Shown one piece after another: positions 1-8,704 of a stretch of 37,075 bases of DNA. Numbering within the stretch: the stretch's first letter is position 1; each line of letters starts with the position of its first letter. A program made the translations under genes and the position numbers. Under the pieces are notes generated by a model. That model did not search any database. It saw nothing but the letters and a program-made list of their open reading frames with translations, and had not been told where the DNA came from. The stretch spans positions 1-37,075 of the forward strand of contig QHPU01000061.1 in assembly GCA_003219175.1 (NCBI GenBank), in the 5' to 3' direction. The DNA is from Verrucomicrobiota bacterium (GTDB lineage: Bacteria; Verrucomicrobiota; Verrucomicrobiia; Chthoniobacterales; UBA10450).

Positions 1-1003
1 CAAAAGGAAACGAGCGCGGTAAAGAAGAAGCCGGCCGTGACCAAGACAAAACTCCGGCGGGCCGCCACCACGGCCTCGGGCGTCGCGGCCACAATCCGAC
101 GCGCCCAGAGAGTGACGAGTGGAAATCCGACGGCAAAGATAATCACCCACCATGCGGGATGGTTGGTCAAACCGGGCACGACGTTGTGATCGAAAACCCA
201 ATAGCGGAACTGCGGCCAAATGCCGTAGAGCGCAAACGCGCCCGCGATCGTAGCAGGAACAATCAACGCGCTGGCGAAGAACGCTGCCAACGCGCCGAGA
301 ATCTGCCCCCGAGCGATACCCAGTCGCTCGCGGCCAACGAAAATCAGAGTCGCCGAGCCCCCGACTAGGGTCGACATGGCGAGAAGCAATGTCTTCATGG
401 AGACGCCAAAGCAAGACCCATGAGCAAACCCGCGATCAGCGCGCGCCGCATTGTTAATGCGCCATTGAGCAACACCCAGATGCACAACAACCAAAGCGGA
501 GCCCAAAGATTGTCCGTCCGGAATTCAACCGAATTAAAAACATAATCGATGGAAAGTCCCACTAGAATGGCTGCCCAAACGCCGACGCGCCGGGAAAAAA
601 GCAGCGAGCCGATCCGATAGGTGCACCAGAAGGCAACAATGTAGAGCGGTTGCGAGACGATCCGCATCCAGTAGAGGATCGTTCCGCAGTCGCCGATGAG
701 CCTGTAAATCGGTGTCCATAGAATGTGAAACAACGGCATGTGGTTATCAGCCAGATCGCGATACTGAACAAAACCGCGAGCCCAGCCCCAAACGAGGTGC
801 AGATGTTGCGCCTCATCCCTAGCAAACCTGTAGTGTGTGATGGTGTTGGCCCTCAGAAAGATCAGCGCAATGAAAAGTGAAGCGGCAAACGTGAATTCGT
901 GCGGGTAGGATAAACCGAAATAATCGGCTATGCGCCCTGTTAACGCTCGCCATTGATTGGGCGAACCAGGCGTTGTGGTGGTAGCCGCAGGTCGCCAGGA
1001 CAT
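1..1003 (-). pseudogene. GT39-type membrane glycosyltransferase, frameshifted, 3' end outside window
   Basis: Polytopic membrane protein of the ArnT/PMT-like (GT39, GT-C) class, which moves sugars from polyprenyl-phosphate donors at the periplasmic face. The first periplasmic loop carries an acidic motif (DEAQHLHLVWGW) followed by QYRDLADNHMPLFHILW, typical of this class. Reading stops at TGA 397-395, but the next frame continues without a stop to the window edge from ATG 398-396 with hydrophobic, GT-C-like sequence (KTLLLAMSTL...). Restoring one base in the AAA run at 408-410 turns the end of the first part into GLAFGVSMKTLLLAM, a normal join for the family. So one base appears to be missing, either a real mutation or a sequencing error. 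I chose ATG 1003, because the longer reading to 1192 adds 63 residues without family character. The overlapping stop and ATG (ATGA) would also allow reinitiation as two polypeptides. Confidence 0.65.
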
Positions 1004-1501
1004 GATTCTCAGCAGCTGAGCGCTAGTACTGGGTACGGATCTTCCCCGCACATGCCCGCGCGGATTCCCCAGATGTCGACGCTGGGCATCTCCGCGCCTT
1101 TTGCTAATAAGTTTCAACAAACCAGCTAAGAAGACATTCCCCGGCCCCAGCTCCATAAAAAATTTCCATGCGCGTTCAGCGAGTCGCTCCATGGTCCATA
1201 TTCTTAGTAGATGCTACCCGCTAGGAGTTAAAATTCATTATCTGTTTGCGGCACTCGAAGCGACTGGCATCGCAACAGTCCGTAAGTCAAATGGCATTAT
1301 GTGCCTATCGGCTCCAATGGGTGCGCTGATTAACCTCCACGATTGTTAGAGTTCCAGCGGCCACATGGGCGGCTATAGTGCCCCTTGGTATACTTCGCCC
1401 AACATTCTTTGCTGCGCGTTAAATGCATCGACCACAAACGGTCGAGCGCGGTCCTCCTCACTCCAGGCGAGAGAAAAATCAACGGTCGAGCGCAACCAAA
1501 G
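1004..1501. other. Intergenic stretch between two GT39 genes
   Basis: About 500 bases with no convincing gene. The short readings on either strand lack codon character and recognisable motifs. A 12-base direct repeat, ACGGTCGAGCGC, occurs at 1438-1449 and 1482-1493. No clear rho-independent terminator is visible behind the 1502-3010 gene. Confidence 0.5.
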
Positions 1502-3010
1502 CTAGCGGATCCGATAAATCACACCCTCAGCGGTGTGCGCCACCGGCCGGTATTTTTCCGCTATAAGTTTGGCGAGAATTGGAAAGTCCTTCACTGGGTA
1601 TTGCGCTTTAGTCGGGTCTTGAACGTCGACGATGTAGGCGGGCGGATGCCTGGCAAAATCTTGCACAAGTGTTGCCCAAGCGCCGGGCAAGATCCGGCTA
1701 CGAGTATCGAAACCGGGGATCGGTCCGCCGAAGACATAACCCGTAAGCGGGAACGTTTCGATATAACGAGAGGCAGGACGCCGGTGAGCATCCAGATAGA
1801 TTTTCGAAGTCTGACCCCAGACGAAAATTCTATCGTTAGAGGCCGCATGCCTGGATAAATATTGTCCCGCCTCAGATAGGCCGCGTCGCGGAGCGAGCCC
1901 TATCCAGTGCTCTACTGAGAAAGCGATAATCGTAAGAGCCAGCCATGTGTAGGCCACCCATGGGCGTAGCAACCAGTGGAGCGGCGGCTTCCTCCCTGAC
2001 CAAAGTCGCGCATAGTACGGCGCCGAGAGCAGTGCGAGCGGCGGGATCAATTGGACATAGTAATGAGGGTAAAAGCGGGCACCGGCAGCAGCACCGATCG
2101 CCGAGGCAACAAGCAACCCGAAGAGCGCTGTTTGCTCTGCCTTCCTCCCTGCCCAAGTCTTACCCTTATCCCGACAACCCATTATCGCACCGACTATTAA
2201 AGGCAGACAGACACCGAGGAAGGCCAGTGTATGCACGATTCCCTTCCACCAGAACACGTGTGGAATGTCATGATCGGCAATTGTCCAGTAGAAGGCCTCA
2301 CGGAGGATGCCTTGCTTCCAAAGCACGATTGTTACCAGACCGAGGGCTGCACCAAATCCTGCCGTAAGCATCGTTGCATGAATGATTGAATTCGTTCGCG
2401 TCAGGCCGCGACTACTTCGATACCTCGGAAGGAGGAGGTAAATGCCGAGGGGGACGGCCGCTATTGCGGCGGGCTGTTTGAGCAGGAAGGCCGTGCTCAG
2501 GAGTGCGCCTGCTGGGAAAAGCTCAGGCCGCACTGGCGATGAACTGCGGCGGAACCCGATTGCCCACGCCCAGATGATAGGAACGTTCATCAACATCTCG
2601 CCATCGAATGTGAGGTTCTTCCACGTCAACCAGTGTTGGAAAATACCGTAGAAGAGCGCGGCAATTAGACCTGTATTGCGATCGAACAACTGACGACCGA
2701 TTACATAAAGGCCAGCCATTGCGCCTAGCGTCCACACAAGCGCCACTAAATGAAGCGCCGTCCAATTGAACTTACCTGCTACTTTGAATATCGCCGCGTA
2801 CGTCCAGAAGAGGAGTGGCGGCTTGCGCTCTACCGCGTCAATGTAAGGCCGGCCTCCATCGACAATCTCGTTCGCCACGACGGAATATATGCCTTCACTG
2901 TCGATTGGCTGGGGATGCACAAGAGACGGAAGGCGAATCGCGACGGTGAGGAGGACCAGCCCAAGCACGGCGAGACGAAATTGCTGTGGGCTATGAGTTG
3001 GCACCCCCAT
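1502..3010 (-). CDS. GT39-type membrane glycosyltransferase (ArnT/PMT-like)
   Basis: A 502-residue polytopic membrane protein. After the first membrane segment (residues about 13-27) comes a periplasmic loop with DSEGIYSVVANEIVDGGRPY followed by RKPPLLFWTYAAIF. An acidic residue there plus an RKPP/PLL motif is the usual mark of GT-C dolichyl/undecaprenyl-phosphate-sugar transferases. About ten further hydrophobic segments follow, then a soluble C-terminal part of about 110 residues (from about 390). Its role is probably transfer of a sugar to a lipid or glycan on the outer side of the inner membrane; donor and acceptor cannot be read. It begins 11 nt after the stop of the GT9 gene, so the two are probably co-transcribed. 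The length is normal for the family. Confidence 0.8.
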   Translation of the reverse strand: MGVPTHSPQQFRLAVLGLVLLTVAIRLPSLVHPQPIDSEGIYSVVANEIVDGGRPYIDAVERKPPLLFWTYAAIFKVAGKFNWTALHLVALVWTLGAMAGLYVIGRQLFDRNTGLIAALFYGIFQHWLTWKNLTFDGEMLMNVPIIWAWAIGFRRSSSPVRPELFPAGALLSTAFLLKQPAAIAAVPLGIYLLLPRYRSSRGLTRTNSIIHATMLTAGFGAALGLVTIVLWKQGILREAFYWTIADHDIPHVFWWKGIVHTLAFLGVCLPLIVGAIMGCRDKGKTWAGRKAEQTALFGLLVASAIGAAAGARFYPHYYVQLIPPLALLSAPYYARLWSGRKPPLHWLLRPWVAYTWLALTIIAFSVEHWIGLAPRRGLSEAGQYLSRHAASNDRIFVWGQTSKIYLDAHRRPASRYIETFPLTGYVFGGPIPGFDTRSRILPGAWATLVQDFARHPPAYIVDVQDPTKAQYPVKDFPILAKLIAEKYRPVAHTAEGVIYRIR

Positions 3011-3021
3011 CCTTACCCAAA

Positions 3022-4269
3022 TTAATTTCCGGGTGTTCCTTTCCGGAGAGAATCGTAAATGCGCGTCACTTTTTCAAAGACATCCTCAACTGTGATTGCT
3101 TGCATGCAAAGATTGTTGCGGCAGACCGATTGCCGGTTGTTATAGGCGTTCACGCATGGACTACAGGCGATGCCGGCCCAGAGGGCAGTCGTGTTTGGCG
3201 ATCGAGCGGCGAATAGCGCCGGTGTCTCCGGCCCGAACAAGGTGACGACGCGAATCGGCGTCATGGAGGCAAAATGAGCCGGTCCACTGTCATTCGTCAC
3301 CAAAATCTCACTGCGAGTGTAAAGCACGAGCACTTGCCGTAGAGTCGTTTTTCCGGCAAGCGGGATGACGTGGTCCGAACCGACCTCGTATGCAAGCTGG
3401 TTATTGGGAGCGGCTTCGGCCGGCGCGCCGGTAAACCCAATGAACACGTTCGGGTAACGTGCGAGCAGCCGCCGCGCCAGTTCAACATAACGCCGAGGCG
3501 GCCAGCGCCTCAGCGGCAGCAGATCGCTCGCGTTCGGGTTGAGCAGGATGAGTGGCGCAGAACCGATGCGAGGATTTTCGCGTTGTAGCAGGGCATTGAT
3601 TTCAGCAACCTCGGACATGGAAGGCTGAAATCTTGCGAGTGGCTCGTCTGCAGACGGCGTGAAGTCAAACGTCGGGAGCACCGCAGGATCCCGGGTCAAT
3701 GCTGCAACCATCGCTTCGAACATCTGACTTGTGTGAAGATGAGGATTGTATAAAAGCCGGTGTGTCATTAAGTCGCCGCGGTACGGTCCGTCGCCAAAAA
3801 AAGTATGAAAACCGACACGTGATTTGGCGCCAGTTGCAAACGTCAGCATGGCGGAGAAACGTGTCAGGAATTCCATATCAATGACCGCATCGATGCCGAT
3901 TTTCCGGGCGCAAAGCACTGCTCGCAGCGCGCTAAGCGCGAGTCCGAAAGGACTGTGCGTCGCAATCGTTATCACATTTTCCTCGGGAATGACTTCCATC
4001 GCATCGAGAATGAAGCGATTGTCTTCGAATACGACGAAGTAAACGTTTTCACTTCCGACCATTTCCGTCGCACGACGAATTGCGGGATATGCTAGCACGG
4101 TAGAGCCTTGCTCCGCGAACTTAACGAAGAGAATGCGCCGAACTTGGCGCGGTCCTCGCGGACCCGTTGATTCAAAAATTCTCCTGAAAACGGTTAAAAT
4201 GGCGCAAAGGGGCGCACCGATTCGGCGGTCCGTGCGCTGCAATGTAGAAATGCCTATGGGGAGATCCAT
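3022..4269 (-). CDS. Glycosyltransferase family 9 (heptosyltransferase-like)
   Basis: A 415-residue soluble GT-B enzyme of the WaaC/WaaF (GT9) family, which transfers heptose or a related sugar onto lipopolysaccharide core. The N-terminal Rossmann half starts at RRILFVKFAEQGSTVLAYPA (about residue 43). The C-terminal half holds ILLNPNASD, GFTGAPAE and the family hallmark NDSGPAHFASMTPIRVVTLFG, where the D and H of DSGPAH belong to the nucleotide-sugar site. The C-terminus has a Cys-rich patch (CSPCVNAYNNRQSVCRNNLC), also seen in environmental GT9 proteins. First gene of a leftward run with the GT39 gene. Divergent from the flippase operon across 236 bases. The acceptor is unknown. Confidence 0.85.
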   Translation of the reverse strand: MDLPIGISTLQRTDRRIGAPLCAILTVFRRIFESTGPRGPRQVRRILFVKFAEQGSTVLAYPAIRRATEMVGSENVYFVVFEDNRFILDAMEVIPEENVITIATHSPFGLALSALRAVLCARKIGIDAVIDMEFLTRFSAMLTFATGAKSRVGFHTFFGDGPYRGDLMTHRLLYNPHLHTSQMFEAMVAALTRDPAVLPTFDFTPSADEPLARFQPSMSEVAEINALLQRENPRIGSAPLILLNPNASDLLPLRRWPPRRYVELARRLLARYPNVFIGFTGAPAEAAPNNQLAYEVGSDHVIPLAGKTTLRQVLVLYTRSEILVTNDSGPAHFASMTPIRVVTLFGPETPALFAARSPNTTALWAGIACSPCVNAYNNRQSVCRNNLCMQAITVEDVFEKVTRIYDSLRKGTPGN

Positions 4270-4399
4270 TCTCCGGTCCTCCTAGGATGGTCAATCCTTG
4301 TGAAGACTTTGACTGCTGAGTTGCGTGGTAGTGTCATGTGACGAGGTCGCCTATCGAGTAACGGGAATGCGTGAAAAAACACTTTGCGCATGACATATA

Positions 4400-4410
4400 A
4401 ATATAATATA
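4400..4410. promoter_or_regulatory. AT-rich possible -10 region in divergent intergenic
   Basis: The 4270-4505 gap between the leftward GT9 gene and the rightward flippase operon holds a strikingly AT-rich patch with TATAAT at 4402-4407. No well-spaced -35 box is evident, so the direction is unclear. The flippase start lies about 100 bases further right. Suggestive only. Confidence 0.25.
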
Positions 4411-4505
4411 GAGATCGCCGGTGCCTGTGACCGGATTCGCGAGGGAGGGACTGGGTCAGCGGATTTTTGGCAAACCAGTTCAGGCAACGGCAGTAGCCCA
4501 AGTTA

Positions 4506-6029
4506 GTGAGCACGCTTGAGAGCACGCTACACGACGCGCCGACGCCCGATGTAGCGCTCGCCGCTGACGAGACCGGTTTGGAGCTGAAACGCGGCGCGGT
4601 TTTCAACACCATCGCGTTGCTAGCCTCGAACTTTCGCGGCATCTTTACGTTTCTGGTCGCGCGATTGCTTGGACCGGCCATACTAGGTCTGTTCTCAGTA
4701 GCTTGGGCTAGCACTGACCTTATCAGCAAGATCGGCATCGTCGGTCTCGACAATGCGATCACCACATTTATCGCCCGCTCCGAAGCTGTGGGCAATCGTG
4801 CGCGCAGCCGGATGTTATTTCGACTGTCGGTTGGGCTGGCTGTTGCCCAAAGTGCTGTCGTTGCTGTCCTATCGATTGTTCTCATCCGCCTATTCGGACA
4901 TCGCTTCGGACTACAAGCCGATATGGTTGCGGCACACGCTATTATCCTCTTGGCCCTTCCGGGCATTGCTCTGTATCGGATGAGCACTTCCGTGTCGCGG
5001 GGCATGAAAGTAATGCAGCACGACATCTATTCGCGTGGAATTACGGAGCCGATTGCAACTACGCTCGCGTTCCTGATTGTTTTCGTAACCGGTTTTAAGA
5101 AATTCGGGCCGGAACTGGCGGCAATCATTGGCACGGCTGCATCCGGTGCGGTCGCGCTGGCCTTCGCTTCCAAATTGTTCCGACGCGCGCCGGCAAGGGA
5201 GGGTAGCACGTTCTTCCAGAAAGAGACACGGCAATTGCTTGGTTATGCAATACCTATCGGCGCCTATCAGTTGCTTAACACTCTTATTTCCCGATTGGAT
5301 ATTATCCTACTCGGATGTTTCGTCGGACGGGCGCCGGGCGTGACTCTGGCGACGGTCGGCATTTATGGGGCGACCGTCGATACCGCTAACGGTTTGCGCA
5401 AGCTCAACCAGACCTTCAATCCCATCTTCGCTCCGATTATCGCCGGAATAACCGCGACCGGCGATCGGAAACGCGCAGAAGCGACCTACGAACGACTAGC
5501 ACGGTGGATGTTGTGGATTCTGTTGCCACTTGTCATAGTGATGGCGCTTGCCGGTAATATCATTCTCTTGATCTACGGACCGGCCTTTCAAATCGGGGGC
5601 GATTGGCTTGTGATCGTCGCGGTGGCCGCCGCGATCAACGCCTTTGTTTCGTTAGGCGAGACAGTAATCATGGTCCAACGGCCAGGATTGAATCTTCTCA
5701 ATTCTTCGATTGCCTGTGCCATTTCCTGTCTCCTCCTCCTCTGGCTCATTCCACGATTCGGGGTAATGGGCGCTGCCGTGAGCACCCTGGTTCCTCAGAT
5801 TGCGCAGGGAATTTTACGCTCCACCGCATTACGCGTCGTCTTTGGCTGGAAGACCTCGTGGAGAAACATCCGTCCACCACTCATCATTGCGGTCATCGGG
5901 GTTATCCCTGCGCTGCTCTGCCGATTAACGCTGAGCGGCATTGTCGGACAGATTACAGCAGCCGGGGTGTTTCTAGCGGTGTTTGGAAGCGGCTGGTGGT
6001 ACTATCACCGCCTCAGAAAGCAAACTTGA
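4506..6029 (+). CDS. Wzx/MATE-like polysaccharide or lipid flippase
   Basis: A 507-residue integral membrane protein of the MOP superfamily (Wzx/MurJ-like polysaccharide biosynthesis proteins), which flip lipid-linked saccharides across the inner membrane. The family opening is visible at residues 28-60 (KRGAVFNTIALLASNFRGIF, then LLGPAILGLFSVAWA), with about 12-14 hydrophobic segments and the usual central loop (PIGAYQLLNTLISRLDIILLG). The start is GTG at 4506; an in-frame stop at 4494-4496 excludes a longer product, and no good ribosome site is visible. The stop overlaps the start of the SDR gene (TGATG at 6027-6031), and that gene overlaps the next, so flippase, SDR and cytidylyltransferase form one translationally coupled operon. 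The substrate is unknown; the context raises the possibility of a lipid linked to the neighbouring sphingolipid genes. Confidence 0.85.
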   Translation: MSTLESTLHDAPTPDVALAADETGLELKRGAVFNTIALLASNFRGIFTFLVARLLGPAILGLFSVAWASTDLISKIGIVGLDNAITTFIARSEAVGNRARSRMLFRLSVGLAVAQSAVVAVLSIVLIRLFGHRFGLQADMVAAHAIILLALPGIALYRMSTSVSRGMKVMQHDIYSRGITEPIATTLAFLIVFVTGFKKFGPELAAIIGTAASGAVALAFASKLFRRAPAREGSTFFQKETRQLLGYAIPIGAYQLLNTLISRLDIILLGCFVGRAPGVTLATVGIYGATVDTANGLRKLNQTFNPIFAPIIAGITATGDRKRAEATYERLARWMLWILLPLVIVMALAGNIILLIYGPAFQIGGDWLVIVAVAAAINAFVSLGETVIMVQRPGLNLLNSSIACAISCLLLLWLIPRFGVMGAAVSTLVPQIAQGILRSTALRVVFGWKTSWRNIRPPLIIAVIGVIPALLCRLTLSGIVGQITAAGVFLAVFGSGWWYYHRLRKQT

Positions 6030-6832
6030 TGAAGCGGGTGTTCTTAACTGGGGCCAGTTCTGGAATCGGCCTCGCCACCGCCCACGCCTTGGTCGCTCAG
6101 GGGCACGAAGTCTGGGGAACATCGCGTGACCCCAACCGCCTGCCACAGCTCAAGCATTTTCATCCCGTCCAGCTTGATCTACGCCACCATAGCGAAATCG
6201 ATGGCGTATTTGTGACCTGCCTGCGCGAAGCCGGCCATTTCGATGTCTTAATCAACAATGCCGGAAGCGGTCACTTTGGCGCAGCCGAATTTCTTCCTCT
6301 TCCTGATATTGCCGATCAGTTTCAGCTATTGTTTTTCGCACCGGTGCGTCTGATGCAGCTCGCGCTTGCTGAAATGCGTCCACGAGGAACGGGACTAGTC
6401 ATAAACGTGACTTCTCTAGTGGGTCGTTTGCCCGTTCCGTTCATGGCTGCATACGACGCCGCCAAAGCCGCCATGTCCGCATTCACAATGTCGATTCAAA
6501 TTGAACTAGCTCATTCGCGAATTCGTATTGTTGATCTTCAGCCAGCCGATATTCGCACTGGCTTTAACGACGTGGTGATTAAAAGCGGCTGCGATCAGCT
6601 CTACTCCGCCAGAATCGCGAAAACATGGGACATCGTTGACCGCAACTTGAAGGAAGCGCCGGAACCGGATTTGGTCGCGCGGCGTATGGTCAAATTAATC
6701 GAACAAACGAGCTCCGCTCCACGCGTAACCGTCGGCGGTCTTTTTCAAGCGGCCATCGCTCCGTTGATTTTTCGGTTTCTCCCACAACGACTCCGGATCT
6801 GGGGGCTTAGAAAATATTATCATTTAGAATGA
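6029..6832 (+). CDS. Classical short-chain dehydrogenase/reductase; candidate 3-ketosphinganine reductase
   Basis: A 267-residue NAD(P)-dependent oxidoreductase. The cofactor loop TGASSGIG is at residues 7-14, NNAG follows about 75 residues on (LINNAGSGHFG), and the catalytic Tyr-x3-Lys is in AYDAAKAAMSAF with an upstream Ser in NVTSLVG. The fold is classical SDR, the same type as eukaryotic 3-ketodihydrosphingosine reductase (KDSR). Caulobacter CerR, by contrast, is an epimerase-type extended SDR. A C-terminal hydrophobic/basic tail (APLIFRFLPQRLRIWGLRKY) may touch the membrane. ATG 6029 is used because it overlaps the flippase stop; an in-frame reading beginning about 140 codons earlier lies wholly inside the flippase gene. 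The gene overlaps the next by four bases (ATGA). Placing it in sphingoid-base reduction is inference from the neighbourhood. Confidence 0.8.
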   Translation: MKRVFLTGASSGIGLATAHALVAQGHEVWGTSRDPNRLPQLKHFHPVQLDLRHHSEIDGVFVTCLREAGHFDVLINNAGSGHFGAAEFLPLPDIADQFQLLFFAPVRLMQLALAEMRPRGTGLVINVTSLVGRLPVPFMAAYDAAKAAMSAFTMSIQIELAHSRIRIVDLQPADIRTGFNDVVIKSGCDQLYSARIAKTWDIVDRNLKEAPEPDLVARRMVKLIEQTSSAPRVTVGGLFQAAIAPLIFRFLPQRLRIWGLRKYYHLE

Positions 6833-7590
6833 CCGATGGCTTCAAATCGGCCTCACCGGCGCGCATTTCCGACGCGGTCGTTCTCATGGCGGGCTCCGGA
6901 TCGCGGTTGCGCAAGCATGGATTTAGTTTGGCCAAACCATTGGTTCCAATTTGTGGCCGACCATTGATTTCTTATACATTCGACGCCTTGATCCACGCGG
7001 GAATAAGGATCGTTCATGCTGTGGTTGGATTTGAAAGCGACATGCTGATGGCGCGAGTGCAGCCCCTCGTTCCCGCGACCCTCGATTTACGTTTCATCAT
7101 TAACGAGGATTGGGAAAAGCAAAATGGAATCTCGGTTCTGGTTGCGGCCAACCAGGTCGATGCCCCCTTTCTTTTGACGATGGGCGATCACTTGTTTGAC
7201 CAATCGATGATGGATCTTCTCGTCCGCGACGCCGTTCCCGATCAACTCAACCTCGCAGTTGACCGGAAACTCGACGCTGTTTTCGATCCAAATGACGCGA
7301 CAAAGGTTCAGACACAAGGGGACCGCATCCTCGCAATTGGAAAAGGGCTGCAACATTACAATGCCATCGATACCGGCTTGTTCGTTTGTGAGCCGAACAT
7401 TTTTGAATATCTCGAACGCGCCAGATGCAATGGGGACTGCAGTGTCTCGGATGGAGTGCGCTTAATGGCGGTCGAGAGTAAAGCGCGCGCGATTGATATT
7501 GGAGATGCCTGGTGGCAGGACGTCGACACGCCGGAAATGCTGGCGCAAGCGGAAAAGCATCTACGGGCGCGGGCCCCGCGCGCCCAGTAA
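6829..7590 (+). CDS. Sugar/inositol-phosphate nucleotidyltransferase (IPCT-like)
   Basis: A 253-residue GT-A-fold nucleotidyltransferase. The nucleotide loop is MAGSGSRLRKHG with KPL at residues 36-38, followed by CGRPLI. A metal-site motif MGDHLFD is at 118-124. The segment NEDWEKQNGISV (92-103) and the end WWQDVDTPEMLAQAEKHL resemble L-myo-inositol-1-phosphate cytidylyltransferase, the enzyme that makes CDP-inositol for di-myo-inositol phosphate in archaea and Thermotogae. The start overlaps the SDR stop (ATGA). Known IPCT is usually fused to or paired with a CDP-alcohol phosphotransferase, and two such genes lie within 5 kb (8705-9988 and 11140-12090). The substrate is not proven by sequence; another phospho-alcohol or sugar phosphate is possible. 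Confidence 0.75.
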   Translation: MTDGFKSASPARISDAVVLMAGSGSRLRKHGFSLAKPLVPICGRPLISYTFDALIHAGIRIVHAVVGFESDMLMARVQPLVPATLDLRFIINEDWEKQNGISVLVAANQVDAPFLLTMGDHLFDQSMMDLLVRDAVPDQLNLAVDRKLDAVFDPNDATKVQTQGDRILAIGKGLQHYNAIDTGLFVCEPNIFEYLERARCNGDCSVSDGVRLMAVESKARAIDIGDAWWQDVDTPEMLAQAEKHLRARAPRAQ

Positions 7591-7604
7591 ATCCCAAAGA
7601 ATAG

Positions 7605-8570
7605 CTAGCTACCAGCCGGAGCCGGTTGGCGGCGCCAGTTGTCGAATAAGCTGGCCGATCGCGAACAGTTCAACGTGCAGGTCTCGTTACAAGATTTGTA
7701 GTTGTAAAACTGCTCCCGCAAATCGTTCAACGTGTAATCCAGCAGCGACTTCGACCAGACACTTCGGGTCTGTGAGCACCAATTCACTCTCCCGTATTCA
7801 TCTACGTAAAGGTACCGGCTGCCGGCGCGACATTTGAACGGTGCGGGGCGCCCGCGGACGAGTTCTTTGCGGTAGCCTGAGAATTCCGGCCATCTCCTTG
7901 GCAGCTTGTCTACGATGTTCTCGAATGCCTTCAAGTCTTCACTGCTTAGCTTGAGTTGCCCCTGGCTGTCATGCACGAGAAGCACGCGAGCACCAAAACC
8001 GAGCTGACGCACAAAGGAGATGACTTCGGAAGCCTCCTCCGGAGGACATGCGCCAATGACCGCACTAATTACCACTTCAAATCGGGCGTGGTCCCGCAAC
8101 CATTGCAGGCGCTTCTTCAAATTGTTAAGAACCTTTTGTGTCGTTTCGTTCGGGCGGACTCCATCGATGGAAAGTTGCATCCTCTGCAGCCCGGCCTGGT
8201 TCAGCGTCTCAATCAATTCCGGACGCAAAAGAAATCCGTTCGTGATCATGCTGGTACGGTAGAAGCGAAGCTGGCGGCAAGTGCGAATAAGGCGGGCAAG
8301 ATCCGGGTGCATTGTGGGTTCCCCACCGGTCAAAGAAATGCCAAATGTACCGAGCTCCTTGAGTTTCCGCAGTCGGTCCTCCAACACGTGCACGGGCACC
8401 GGGTCGCTGGATTTGTCATACTCAGAGCAATATCCGCATGACAAATTACAGCGCCGAATGACGACCATCTGGGTCAGAAACGGGCTATACCGAAGGCGAA
8501 AAAAAATATTGGGTGCGGCGGGAGAGGCCGCGGGCGAGGAAGTTGGGGCCGACACAGATTCTTTGGCCAT
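7605..8570 (-). CDS. Radical SAM protein with C-terminal auxiliary cysteine cluster
   Basis: About 321 residues. The radical SAM signature CNLSCGYC (Cys 41, 45, 48) binds the 4Fe-4S cluster and S-adenosylmethionine. LTGGEPTMHPDL is the SAM-binding GGE motif. The C-terminal third holds further cysteines (KCRAGSRYLYVDEYGRVNWC, then CNETCTLNC), arranged like a SPASM/twitch auxiliary cluster. It therefore resembles enzymes that modify peptides or small molecules, but no substrate can be named and no precursor peptide is visible nearby. ATG 8570 is preferred over one at 8645 because the extra 25 residues are low-complexity and outside the fold. It converges on the cytidylyltransferase gene with a 14-nt gap and is divergent from the gene at 8705. 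Confidence 0.8.
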   Translation of the reverse strand: MAKESVSAPTSSPAASPAAPNIFFRLRYSPFLTQMVVIRRCNLSCGYCSEYDKSSDPVPVHVLEDRLRKLKELGTFGISLTGGEPTMHPDLARLIRTCRQLRFYRTSMITNGFLLRPELIETLNQAGLQRMQLSIDGVRPNETTQKVLNNLKKRLQWLRDHARFEVVISAVIGACPPEEASEVISFVRQLGFGARVLLVHDSQGQLKLSSEDLKAFENIVDKLPRRWPEFSGYRKELVRGRPAPFKCRAGSRYLYVDEYGRVNWCSQTRSVWSKSLLDYTLNDLREQFYNYKSCNETCTLNCSRSASLFDNWRRQPAPAGS

Positions 8571-8704
8571 AACACCGAGTCGGGATTGTAGCAAGATGCG
8601 CCTTGGGGAAAAACAGCTGAGACTTGCGAAGCAAGTGGGTGGCATTTAGAACTACAGCGCCGTAGCAGGGATTCGATCCGTTGTGCGGTATCCACGAAAG
8701 TAAG

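Noticed and set aside
395..410. Programmed frameshifting in the GT39 gene
   Set aside because: No convincing slippery heptamer or downstream structure; a missing base explains it more simply.
4334..5026. 230-residue minus-strand open frame over the flippase start
   Set aside because: Composition is Arg/Thr/Ser-rich shadow sequence, antisense to a good membrane protein.
5603..6028. Long in-frame extension before the SDR gene
   Set aside because: It lies entirely inside the flippase gene in another frame and has no protein-like features; the SDR fold begins at ATG 6029.
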